A stretch of 6,540 nt of DNA. Source: UMGS1519 sp963621885 (GTDB lineage: Bacteria > Actinomycetota > Coriobacteriia > Coriobacteriales > Eggerthellaceae). Positions 1 to 5,771 of the stretch are shown one piece after another. Position 1 is the first letter of the stretch. Each line of letters begins with the position of its first letter. The notes below the pieces were generated by a model that made no database searches, was not told the DNA's origin, and saw nothing but the letters and a program-made list of their open reading frames with translations. Made by a program: the position numbers and the translations under genes. The stretch covers positions 1 to 6,540 of the forward strand of contig CAVFFT010000048.1 of the NCBI GenBank assembly GCA_963621885.1. The letters are read 5' to 3'.

Positions 1-1
1 C

Positions 2-349
2 CAGCCGAAAAAGCGTCCGCCGCGCTTTACCTTGCGTCCGGTGATAACGCCGCTGCCAAGTCAGATGAAAGCCGCAGGTGGCACGGGCGAGCTCGCGAAT
101 TCCGGCAATGCGAAGGGCGAAGCTGAGGACGCGGGCGTTTCCCGGCGCGCGGGCATTACGGGGAAAGCGCCTGCGGTAGCGGACGCGGCCTCAAAGCCTG
201 GAGCGCCCAAGAGCGCGGGTCCAAAGTCCGGCGCGCCCGCCGCGATTCTGCGTGGCGAGAATGAGGACGACGACGGCTACGATCCGTATTCCGACTATCA
301 CGACGGCACGGCGCGCACGCTCCAATTCGAACGCGACCCCTGGAATTAG
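2..349 (+). CDS. C-terminal part of an unrecognised protein with a low-complexity linker and acidic tail (5' end outside window)
   Basis: The reading frame is open from base 2 to the TAG at 347-349, giving 115 visible residues, so the gene starts upstream of the window. A TTG at 32 could be read as a start, but the frame continues unbroken to the window edge and no ribosome site is obvious there, so a truncated longer gene is more likely. The visible part begins with a basic stretch (QPKKRPPRFTLRP), passes through a long Ala/Gly/Pro/Lys-rich segment with repeated KPGAPKSAGPKSG-like units, and ends in an acidic Asp/Tyr tail (ENEDDDGYDPYSDYHDG) followed by RTLQFERDPWN. No enzymatic motif, membrane segment or signal peptide is visible. 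I do not recognise the family. The composition suggests a disordered tail that could serve protein or nucleic-acid contacts, but that is inference. Two + strand hairpins downstream (369-389, 493-532) may end its transcript. Confidence 0.65.
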   Translation, partial: QPKKRPPRFTLRPVITPLPSQMKAAGGTGELANSGNAKGEAEDAGVSRRAGITGKAPAVADAASKPGAPKSAGPKSGAPAAILRGENEDDDGYDPYSDYHDGTARTLQFERDPWN

Positions 350-368
350 GGACGGCGCCTGCGCTTTT

Positions 369-389
369 CTGCCGACATGGCGGGTTTTT
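369..389 (+). terminator. Weak candidate terminator after the first gene
   Basis: A 5-bp stem, CTGCC (369-373) with GGCGG (379-383) including one G:T pair, closes a GACAT loop and is followed by G and five T's (385-389). It sits 20 bases after the stop codon of the upstream gene. The stem is short, so termination may be partial; the stronger hairpin at 493-532 could be the real end. Confidence 0.4.
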
Positions 390-492
390 AACGGCAAACA
401 ATAGTCGCGTGAGCAGGGAATACGACTGGAAAACGGACACACTTTTTTGCCTATACCCCCAAGCTTGCTGCAGAGTGGCTGGCACGAAGGAG

Positions 493-532
493 GGATCCGG
501 CTCCGCTTTGGAGCTGGGTCCGATTTTCTCTT
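493..532 (+). terminator. Strong + strand terminator-like hairpin
   Basis: Bases 493-504 pair with 510-521 as a continuous 12-bp stem (two G:T wobbles) around a 5-base loop (GCTTT), followed by GATTTTCTCTT. This is the layout of a rho-independent terminator for rightward transcription; read on the - strand the stem lacks a T-tract. It lies 144 bases past the upstream stop codon, so it ends either a long 3' UTR or a separate short RNA. A perfect Shine-Dalgarno-like AAGGAGG (487-493) abuts the stem, but no credible reading frame follows it. Confidence 0.65.
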
Positions 533-550
533 AGTGGGGTTTCAGCGAAA

Positions 551-579
551 TAAAAAAGCAGGCGCGTTACCGCGCCTGC
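551..579 (-). terminator. Rho-independent terminator of the tRNA-Ala gene
   Basis: On the - strand, GCAGGCGCG (579-571) pairs perfectly with CGCGCCTGC (566-558) around a GTAA loop, followed at once by six T's (557-552). The 9-bp G+C stem plus T-tract is a textbook intrinsic terminator. It begins 9 bases after the CCA end of the tRNA. It also faces the + strand terminator at 493-532, so the two units converge here. Confidence 0.92.
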
Positions 580-587
580 ATCATTAA

Positions 588-663
588 TGGTGGAGCCTAG
601 GGGGATCGAACCCCTGACCTCATGGCTGCCAGCCATGCGCTCTCCCAGCTGAGCTAAGGCCCC
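588..663 (-). tRNA. tRNA-Ala, anticodon GGC
   Basis: The 76-base gene folds into a complete cloverleaf: 7-bp acceptor stem (GGGGCCT with AGGCTCC), 4-bp D stem (GCTC/GAGC), 5-bp anticodon stem (CATGG/CCATG), 5-base variable loop (AGGTC) and 5-bp T stem (AGGGG/CCCCT) with a TTCGATC loop. The anticodon GGC lies at 630-628 and reads GCC/GCU alanine codons. The acceptor stem carries a G3:U70 wobble pair, the known identity element for alanyl-tRNA synthetase, which independently supports the call. The 3' CCA (590-588) is encoded in the DNA. The gene stands alone, with its own promoter at 678-705 and terminator at 551-579, and is divergent from the EF-G-like gene. Confidence 0.98.
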
Positions 664-677
664 GAAAAACATTAGCA

Positions 678-705
678 ACTATACCCGCGATTGAGCATTG
701 GTCAA
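678..705 (-). promoter_or_regulatory. Sigma-70-type promoter of tRNA-Ala
   Basis: Read on the - strand, a -35 box TTGACC (705-700) and a -10 box TATAGT (683-678) are separated by 16 bases. Each box differs from consensus at one position. Transcription would start near 670-672, a few bases before the mature tRNA 5' end at 663, leaving a short leader to be removed by RNase P. Confidence 0.85.
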
Positions 706-831
706 GGGGGTATTTTTTAAAACTCGCCGTATTCCACCATTTAATCACGGTCAATGCAAAGGGCATTTTGCCACAATTGGTGCATTTGGCTGGCATGAGG
801 ACGGGTTTTGTGGGCTGCTGTTACGTTAGAC

Positions 832-861
832 TTACTGCAGAGGCATTAAACGCATTCATAT
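832..861 (+). promoter_or_regulatory. Weak candidate promoter for the EF-G-like gene
   Basis: TTACTG (832-837) and TCATAT (856-861), spaced 18 bases, are the best-placed -35/-10-like pair before the start codon at 903, but both match consensus poorly. The rest of the 664-902 gap holds the divergent tRNA promoter and no clear operator. A small GGGGG (863-867)/CCCCC (880-884) inverted repeat lies in the presumed leader. Another pair, TTGCCA (768-773) with TGGCAT (791-796) at 17 bases, is about as plausible. Confidence 0.25.
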
Positions 862-893
862 AGGGGGAAAGCCTTGTAGCCCCCGGAAAGAGT

Positions 894-899
894 GGTGAT
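894..899 (+). promoter_or_regulatory. Ribosome binding site GGTGAT of the EF-G-like gene
   Basis: There is no GGAGG before the ATG at 903. Instead GGTGAT (894-899) is complementary to the GATCACC part of the 16S rRNA anti-Shine-Dalgarno tail and supports the chosen start. The same variant precedes the TTG start of acpS (GGTGA, 5136-5140). Confidence 0.6.
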
Positions 900-902
900 T
901 TT

Positions 903-2963
903 ATGGCTGCGCCTGAAACCGAGCATGTAAGGAACATCGCCCTCGTAGGCCAAGATGGCGCCGGAAAGACCTCACTCGCGGAAGCGATGTTGCACATTTC
1001 CGGTCGCACTGACCGTTTGGGAACCACGCATGACGGAAAATCGAACCTCGATTACGATCCCGAGGAGATCCGCCGCGGTTTCACCGTGAGCGCCGCCATC
1101 GCGCCTATCCAGTACGGTACCTACAAGATCAACCTCGTTGACACCTCCGGTCAGCCCGATTTCGCGGGCGACACCCTCGCTGCCATGCAGGCCTGCGAGA
1201 CGGCGATGTTCGTTATCGATGCCGCGTCCGGCCCCGAAGTGAACACCGACCGCCTGTGGCGTGAAGCGGAATACCTGCGCCTGTGCCGCACCGTTTTCAT
1301 CAACCACATCGATCGCGAAGATGCCGACTTCGACCTCGCAATGGCAACCCTGCATGCGCGCTATGGCTCGCGTCTGAGCGCCGTGACCATCCCCATTGGC
1401 GTGGGAACGGAATTCAAGGGCATCATCGACGTCCTGCGCATGAAGGCTCGCTATTACGAGAACGGCGAGGAGCGCGTGGAGGAGATTCCCGAAGAGTATG
1501 CGGAAGCGGCGGGTCTCGCGCGCGACCAGCTGTGCGATATCGTTGTCGAGGCCGATGACGAGCTCATGATGAAGTATCTCGACGGCCAAGACCAGCTGAC
1601 GCAAGAGGAACTCGAGCAGCTTTTGGACAAGGCCATCGCGCTGGGAATCTTCATCCCGGTGTTCGTGGGATCCACGCTCATTGAGCAGGGCATCAAGAAC
1701 ATCATGGATGACATCATCTCGTACTTCCCGAGCCCCACGGGCCATGGCACCTTCATCACTGCCGACGGCGAAGAGCATGCGGTTGTGAAGGACGGTCCGG
1801 TTATCGCCTTCGCATTCAAGACGATGTCCGACCCCTTTGTTGGTCGTCTGAGCTTCCTGAAAGTCGCTTCGGGCACGCTCGAGCCGGGCATGGAGCTCGT
1901 CAACGCGCGCACGGGCAAGAAGGAGCGCGTCGGCAAGCTTTGCGTGATGATGGGCAAGGAGACGCAGGAAGTGAAGCGCGCCCTCGCCGGCGACATCATC
2001 GTTGTTCCGAAGCTTGCGGAAACGCGCACGGGCGACACCCTTTCGCCTGATGGCAAGGTCGAAATCATCCAGCGCTTCCAGCTGAAGCCGCAGTACCCGG
2101 TCGTTATCGTGGCCGACGACCGCAAGGACGAGGACAAGCTGGGCGAGTTCCTCGCGCGCCAGGCCGATGCCGATCCCACCATCCGCATCACCCGCAACGA
2201 GGACACGCATCAGACCGTCATCACCACGATGGGCGATATGCAGGTCGACCTGCTGATGCGCCGTGCGAAGGAGCAGGCGGGCATCGCGAGCCATACCATT
2301 CCGGTGCGCATTCCGTATCGCGAGACCATTCGCAAGACCGCCGAGGCGCAGGGCCGCCACAAGAAGCAGACCGGCGGCGCCGGCCAGTTCGGCGATTGCT
2401 ATCTGCGCTTGGAGCCCAATCCGGGTGCTGGCTACGAGTTCGTCGACGAAGTTGTGGGCGGACGCATTCCGCGCAACTACATCCCCGCGGTTGACAAGGG
2501 CGTGCAAGAGGCGATGGCGGAAGGCTTCCTCGCGGGCTATCCGATGGTCGATCTGAAGTGCGCCGTGTACGACGGTTCCTACCATCCGGTCGACTCGAAC
2601 GAAATGGCCTTCAAGACGGCGGCACGCATCGGTTTCCGTGCGGCATGCGAGAAGGCGAACCCGGTTCTGCTTGAGCCGATTGTGAACCTAGCCATTACGG
2701 TGGGCGAGCAGTATGCCGGCGCGGTCATGGGCGACATCTCCACCCGTCGCGGCCGCATCGTAGGTACCGATTCCAACGACCAGGGCGAGACCGTCATCAT
2801 GGTGCGCGTGCCCTACTCCGAGGTTGTCACCTACACGAAGGACCTGCGTGCCCTCACGCGTGGTTCCGGCTCGTACACCTTCGAGTTCGCCGGTTACGAA
2901 GACGCTCCGGCCGATGTGACGAAGAAGCTGGTGGCGGAATACCAGGAGAGCAAGAACGCGTAA
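903..2963 (+). CDS. fusA2: Elongation factor G-like translational GTPase (EF-G paralogue)
   Basis: This 686-residue protein has the length and full domain order of EF-G, the ribosomal translocase/recycling GTPase. Visible are a G domain with P-loop GQDGAGKTS (16-24), switch I RRGFTVSAA with the Mg-binding Thr61, and a G' insert (about 160-255); domain II (about 297-380); domain III (about 394-463); domain IV (about 468-590) with TGGAGQFG (490-497) and the tip loop GSYHPVDSNE (558-567) intact; and domain V (591-675). It is not a typical EF-G. The G3 motif is DTSGQPDF (80-87), with Gln84 where EF-G has the catalytic His of DTPGH. The G4 motif is NHID (134-137) instead of NKxD, and the switch I region (LDYDPEEIRRG) resembles the EF-G2/FusA2-like families of actinobacteria. 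It also stands apart from rpsL/rpsG/tuf, where the canonical gene usually sits, so I infer a paralogue; the symbol is tentative. A TetM-type ribosome-protection protein is less likely given the close EF-G match in domains IV and V. Confidence 0.93.
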   Translation: MAAPETEHVRNIALVGQDGAGKTSLAEAMLHISGRTDRLGTTHDGKSNLDYDPEEIRRGFTVSAAIAPIQYGTYKINLVDTSGQPDFAGDTLAAMQACETAMFVIDAASGPEVNTDRLWREAEYLRLCRTVFINHIDREDADFDLAMATLHARYGSRLSAVTIPIGVGTEFKGIIDVLRMKARYYENGEERVEEIPEEYAEAAGLARDQLCDIVVEADDELMMKYLDGQDQLTQEELEQLLDKAIALGIFIPVFVGSTLIEQGIKNIMDDIISYFPSPTGHGTFITADGEEHAVVKDGPVIAFAFKTMSDPFVGRLSFLKVASGTLEPGMELVNARTGKKERVGKLCVMMGKETQEVKRALAGDIIVVPKLAETRTGDTLSPDGKVEIIQRFQLKPQYPVVIVADDRKDEDKLGEFLARQADADPTIRITRNEDTHQTVITTMGDMQVDLLMRRAKEQAGIASHTIPVRIPYRETIRKTAEAQGRHKKQTGGAGQFGDCYLRLEPNPGAGYEFVDEVVGGRIPRNYIPAVDKGVQEAMAEGFLAGYPMVDLKCAVYDGSYHPVDSNEMAFKTAARIGFRAACEKANPVLLEPIVNLAITVGEQYAGAVMGDISTRRGRIVGTDSNDQGETVIMVRVPYSEVVTYTKDLRALTRGSGSYTFEFAGYEDAPADVTKKLVAEYQESKNA

Positions 2964-2994
2964 AAGCGATTCAAGCCATATGAGCTTATGAGGT

Positions 2995-3046
2995 CGCCCC
3001 CGTCCGGCCCGCGCCAAATGAGCGCGGAACCGGCGGGGGCGGCTTT
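2995..3046 (+). terminator. Long GC-rich hairpin after the EF-G-like gene, probable terminator
   Basis: A three-part stem begins 32 bases after the stop codon. CGCCCCCG (2995-3002) pairs with CGGGGGCG (3034-3041), CCGG (3004-3007) with CCGG (3030-3033) after a single bulged T, and CCGCGC (3009-3014) with GCGCGG (3022-3027) around a 7-base loop. The tract that follows is only GCTTTATG, so it is a strong fold with a poor T-tract. It may terminate transcription imperfectly or protect the mRNA 3' end. Confidence 0.55.
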
Positions 3047-3049
3047 ATG

Positions 3050-3265
3050 CATGCGGCGGGCGATGGGTTTCGCGCCTGCGCATGATGCGGGCTCGACGGG
3101 GCGCTTGCACGCGCTCGTGCTTGGCGGGCTCGACGGGAAGCCTGGGCGGCGGCGCCTTGGGCGCGGGGTTTCCCATGCACGGATGCTCGGGCGCATACAC
3201 GCGCTCGTTACGATTGCGTTGCACACTGCCATTTCGCTCGCCATTGCTTATGGGGGTGTTGTTGG
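3050..3265. other. Gene-free gap with short repeats and hairpins before the glmS promoter
   Basis: The stretch between the EF-G terminator and the glmS promoter is open in some frames, but the translations are low-complexity Arg/Ala/Pro-rich, lack ribosome sites and match no family I know, so I treat it as non-coding. It contains two copies of a 14-base repeat, two copies of CACGCGCTCGT (3108-3118, 3198-3208), and two tight hairpins: GCACG-CGCT-CGTGC (3107-3120) and GCGCC-TTG-GGCGC (3152-3164). Neither hairpin is followed by a T-tract. If transcription of glmS starts near 3305, this segment is upstream of the promoter rather than a leader. Confidence 0.5.
3087..3137. repeat. 14-base direct repeat flanking a hairpin
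   Basis: GCGGGCTCGACGGG occurs exactly at 3087-3100 and 3124-3137, with a 37-base period. Between the copies is the perfect hairpin GCACG-CGCT-CGTGC (3107-3120). Two copies only, so this is not an array. It could be a binding-site pair, part of a folded RNA, or chance in G+C-rich DNA. Confidence 0.6.
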
Positions 3266-3298
3266 ATGCCGCGCGGCATGGCCGGCTCACGATACAAT
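3266..3298 (+). promoter_or_regulatory. Probable glmS promoter with a palindrome over the -35 region
   Basis: TACAAT (3293-3298) is a good -10 box, five of six to consensus, 29 bases before the glmS ATG. No -35 box lies at the right distance: the hexamer 17 bases upstream (3270-3275) is all G and C. That position is the centre of the perfect 14-base palindrome ATGCCGCGCGGCAT (3266-3279). A regulator dimer binding there could activate or repress the promoter; this is inferred from position only. A GGAGG ribosome site (3317-3321) follows, 6 bases before the ATG. Confidence 0.5.
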
Positions 3299-3327
3299 AG
3301 CCCGAAACAAAAGAACGGAGGCTTAGC

Positions 3328-5151
3328 ATGTGCGGCATTGTGGGATATACCGGCCAGAAGCCGGCCAAGGACATTCTTTTCCGCAATTTGGCGAAGCTTG
3401 AATATCGTGGATACGACTCGGCGGGAATCGCGCTGCAGACCGCAGGCGGGCTGCAGGTGGTGCGCCGGCTGGGCAAGGTCGTGAATCTGGTTGACGCGGC
3501 GAGCGACGCCGACCCCGATTCGACCTGCGGCATCGCCCATACGCGTTGGGCGACGCATGGTCGTCCGAGCGAGCGAAACGCGCATCCGCACGTTTCCTGC
3601 GACGGAAAAGTTGCCGTGTGTCACAACGGCATCATCGAGAACCATCTCGAGTTGCGTGAGCGCCTGATGGGTGAAGGTCACGTCTTCAAGAGCGACACCG
3701 ATACCGAGGTTGTCGCGCATCTGGTGGAGAAGTACTACGCCGGCGACCTGCTTTCCGCCGCCCGCGCCGCGGTGCGCGAACTGGTGGGAGCGTTCGGACT
3801 GGTTATCACCTGCGCAAACGAGCCGGGAACCATCGTGGTGGCGCGCAAGGATTCACCCATCATCATCGGTCAGGGCGAAGACGGCTGCTATGTCGCATCC
3901 GATGTCATCGCGGTTGCCGACGCCACGCGCGACGTGGTGGTGCTTGACGATTACGAGTTCGCGAAGCTCACCCCTTCCGGCATTAGCTATTGCAACATCG
4001 ACGGCGAGGCCATCGAGCCTCACCGCATGCAGGTGGATTGGGACATTGACGACGCCGACCAGGGCGCGTGGCCCGATTTCATGCTGAAGGAAATCTACGA
4101 GCAGCCGCGCGTCGTGCGCGACACGCTGCGTGGCCGCATGGTGAACGGCTTGCTTTCCATTGACGAGCTCGACCTCACGCCCGACGAGCTGGGCTTTATC
4201 GATCGCGTGTACATCATTGCCTGCGGAACGAGCTATCATGCGGGCCTTATCGCGAAGAACCTGATTGAAAGCTGGGCGCGCATTCCCGTTGAGGTGGAGG
4301 TGGCAAGCGAATTCCGCTACCGCAATCCCATCATTACGCCGTCGACCCTGGTGGTCGCGGTGTCGCAGTCGGGTGAGACCGCCGACACGGTGGCCGCCAT
4401 TCGCGATGCGCGCGTGCGTGGCGCGAAGGTGTTCGGCATCACGAATGTGGTGGGTTCGCCCGTGGCGCGCGATTCCGATGGCGTTATCTACACGAAGGCG
4501 AAGAAGGAAGTGGCGGTCGCCTCCACGAAGAGCTTCACGGGTCAGGTGGTGAGCCTGACGCTGCTCGCTCTTCTTCTCGCGCAGAGCAAGAACATGCTGT
4601 CGTCCGCGCAGATCAGGGTGCTTTTCCGAGAGCTCGCTGATACCGCGGGACAGATTGAGCGGATTCTCGCGCACACCGATGGCATTGCTCAGGCGGCGCG
4701 CGATTGCGTCAACGCCACCTCGGCTCTCTACATTGGCCGCGGGATGGCGGCAGCCGTCTGCTACGAAGGCGCGCTGAAGCTGAAGGAGATTTCCTACGTC
4801 CATGCCGAGGCTTACGCGGCAGGCGAGATGAAGCACGGCCCGATTGCGCTGCTTGACGAGGGGTTTCCGGTTGTGGCGGTGGCCACGGCGAGTCCGGTGT
4901 ACGACAAGGTGCTTTCGAACCTGAAAGAGTGCGAAGCGCGTGGCGCGAAGATCGTGGCGGTTGCTACCGAGGGAGACGACGAGATCGGCAAGGTCGCCGA
5001 CCATGTGCTCTATATCCCGAAGGTGCGCGACGCGTTCATGCCGATTACGGCGAGCGTGGTGCTGCAACTGTTCGCGCGCGATGTTGCGATTGAGCGCGGT
5101 TGCGATGTCGACAAGCCGCGCAACCTGGCGAAATCGGTGACCGTTGAATAG
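3328..5151 (+). CDS. glmS: Glutamine--fructose-6-phosphate aminotransferase (isomerizing)
   Basis: GlmS converts fructose-6-phosphate and glutamine to glucosamine-6-phosphate and glutamate in the cytosol, the first committed step to UDP-GlcNAc and so to peptidoglycan. At 607 residues it matches the usual length (E. coli 609). The N-terminal amidotransferase domain starts MCGIVGY, so Cys2 becomes the nucleophile after Met removal; TRWATHG (72-78), CHNGIIEN (98-105, Asn100-Gly101 oxyanion site) and the glutamine-binding SDTDTE (122-127) are all present. The isomerase half has two SIS domains with CGTSYHAG (299-306), the sugar-phosphate loop SQSGET (346-351), catalytic Glu487 in LKEISY, and KHGP (Lys502-His503). 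The C-terminus NLAKSVTVE, with Lys602, is the conserved family ending. The start is fixed by the Cys2 requirement and by GGAGG at 3317-3321. It is first in a likely operon with acpS and nnrD. No glmS ribozyme is recognisable upstream. Confidence 0.99.
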   Translation: MCGIVGYTGQKPAKDILFRNLAKLEYRGYDSAGIALQTAGGLQVVRRLGKVVNLVDAASDADPDSTCGIAHTRWATHGRPSERNAHPHVSCDGKVAVCHNGIIENHLELRERLMGEGHVFKSDTDTEVVAHLVEKYYAGDLLSAARAAVRELVGAFGLVITCANEPGTIVVARKDSPIIIGQGEDGCYVASDVIAVADATRDVVVLDDYEFAKLTPSGISYCNIDGEAIEPHRMQVDWDIDDADQGAWPDFMLKEIYEQPRVVRDTLRGRMVNGLLSIDELDLTPDELGFIDRVYIIACGTSYHAGLIAKNLIESWARIPVEVEVASEFRYRNPIITPSTLVVAVSQSGETADTVAAIRDARVRGAKVFGITNVVGSPVARDSDGVIYTKAKKEVAVASTKSFTGQVVSLTLLALLLAQSKNMLSSAQIRVLFRELADTAGQIERILAHTDGIAQAARDCVNATSALYIGRGMAAAVCYEGALKLKEISYVHAEAYAAGEMKHGPIALLDEGFPVVAVATASPVYDKVLSNLKECEARGAKIVAVATEGDDEIGKVADHVLYIPKVRDAFMPITASVVLQLFARDVAIERGCDVDKPRNLAKSVTVE

Positions 5152-5689
5152 CGAGGAAACGCGCGAAGCGGAAAGTGTTCCCGCGCTTGACGCGGCTGAA
5201 GCGGAAGCCGTGCCGCCCTCACCGGTTGGCTTGGGAATCGACCTCGTTGATATCGCCCGCATGAAGGGTGTTCTCGAGCGCACGCCCCATTTCGCGCAAA
5301 AGGTCTTTTCGCCCGATGAACGTGCCTATTGCGACGCACGCGCCCATCCGGAAGCGCATTACGCCACCCGCTTTGCGGCCAAGGAAGCGGTCGTGAAAGC
5401 GTTGGGTACGGGCTTTGCCGCGGGAATGACCGTGCGCGATATCGAGGTCATTTTGAATGCCAAGGGCGCGCCGCGCGTGATTCTGCGTGGGCGGGTCGCC
5501 GAGGTCGCGCGCGAGCAAGGCGTGGTGAGCATGCCGATATCGCTTTCCTTTACCCATACCGAGGCGGTTGCCTGCGCTTTGGCGCTCACCTCGACTGGTG
5601 CGGCGCCGGCAAAGCGTCGTGCGGAAGACCCCTTGCGCGAGCTTGACGCTCGCTTTAAGGAGGCGCGTGCCCTGCTCGATGAGCTCTAG
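5144..5689 (+). CDS. acpS: Holo-[acyl-carrier-protein] synthase with extended termini
   Basis: AcpS moves 4'-phosphopantetheine from CoA onto the serine of apo-acyl carrier protein, activating it for fatty-acid synthesis. The core spans about residues 28-150: VGLGIDLVDI with the Mg-binding Asp33, the ATRFAAKEAVVKALGTG motif with Glu81, and SLSFTHTEAVACALA near the end. The usual family length is about 120-130 residues; here it is 181. A 27-residue Ala/Glu-rich segment precedes the core and about 30 charged residues (AKRRAEDPLRELDARFKEARALLDEL, probably helical) follow it. I chose the TTG at 5144 because GGTGA (5136-5140) lies just upstream, the same ribosome-site variant as at 894-899, and because it overlaps the glmS stop by 8 bases, suggesting translational coupling. 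Shorter alternatives are GTG at 5210 and TTG at 5231; the latter would clip the start of the core. Gene identity is firm, the start is not. Confidence 0.94.
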   Translation: MNSEETREAESVPALDAAEAEAVPPSPVGLGIDLVDIARMKGVLERTPHFAQKVFSPDERAYCDARAHPEAHYATRFAAKEAVVKALGTGFAAGMTVRDIEVILNAKGAPRVILRGRVAEVAREQGVVSMPISLSFTHTEAVACALALTSTGAAPAKRRAEDPLRELDARFKEARALLDEL

Positions 5690-5693
5690 GAAA

Positions 5694-5737
5694 GCGCCTG
5701 CCGCAAGCGCGACGAGGCGAGCAAATAGCGCAGGCGC
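5694..5737 (+). other. Stem-loop between acpS and nnrD
   Basis: GCGCCTGC (5694-5701) and GCAGGCGC (5730-5737) form a perfect 8-bp inverted repeat around a 28-base loop, starting 5 bases after the acpS stop codon. No T-tract follows, so it is not a standard terminator; an RNA-stability or processing element is possible. Confidence 0.45.
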
Positions 5738-5771
5738 GGGTATGGCTCGGGCGGAAGCGTGATGAACCAAA

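Noticed and set aside
508..534. Tiny TTG-started frame after AAGGAGG (487-493), as a leader peptide
   Set aside because: The spacing of 14 bases is too long, the frame is 8 codons long and lies in the terminator stem; no regulated gene follows on this strand.
588..663. tRNA-Ala as an integration site for a mobile element
   Set aside because: No integrase gene and no repeated copy of the tRNA 3' end are visible in the flanking sequence.
451..678. A 75-residue - strand reading frame containing ALAQLGERMAGSHEVRGSIPLGST
   Set aside because: This is a translation of the tRNA-Ala gene (588-663), a well-known kind of spurious ORF.
972..2585. A 537-residue open frame on the - strand inside the EF-G-like gene
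   Set aside because: It is the antisense shadow of a G/C-biased coding sequence; composition is His/Arg/Leu-rich and no family motifs are visible, whereas the + strand matches EF-G throughout.
2988..3326. A 112-residue + strand frame directly before glmS
   Set aside because: It starts inside the terminator hairpin, has no ribosome site and runs through the glmS promoter; its low-complexity translation matches no known family.
3011..3327. Possible glmS ribozyme upstream of glmS, prompted by GAGCGCGGAACC at 3020-3031
   Set aside because: The core AGCGCC cleavage site and the later conserved GACGAGG segment of the ribozyme are not present, and the bases are better explained by the terminator-like hairpin.
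3853..5283. A 476-residue open frame on the - strand inside glmS
   Set aside because: Antisense shadow of glmS with no recognisable domain; glmS itself is certain.
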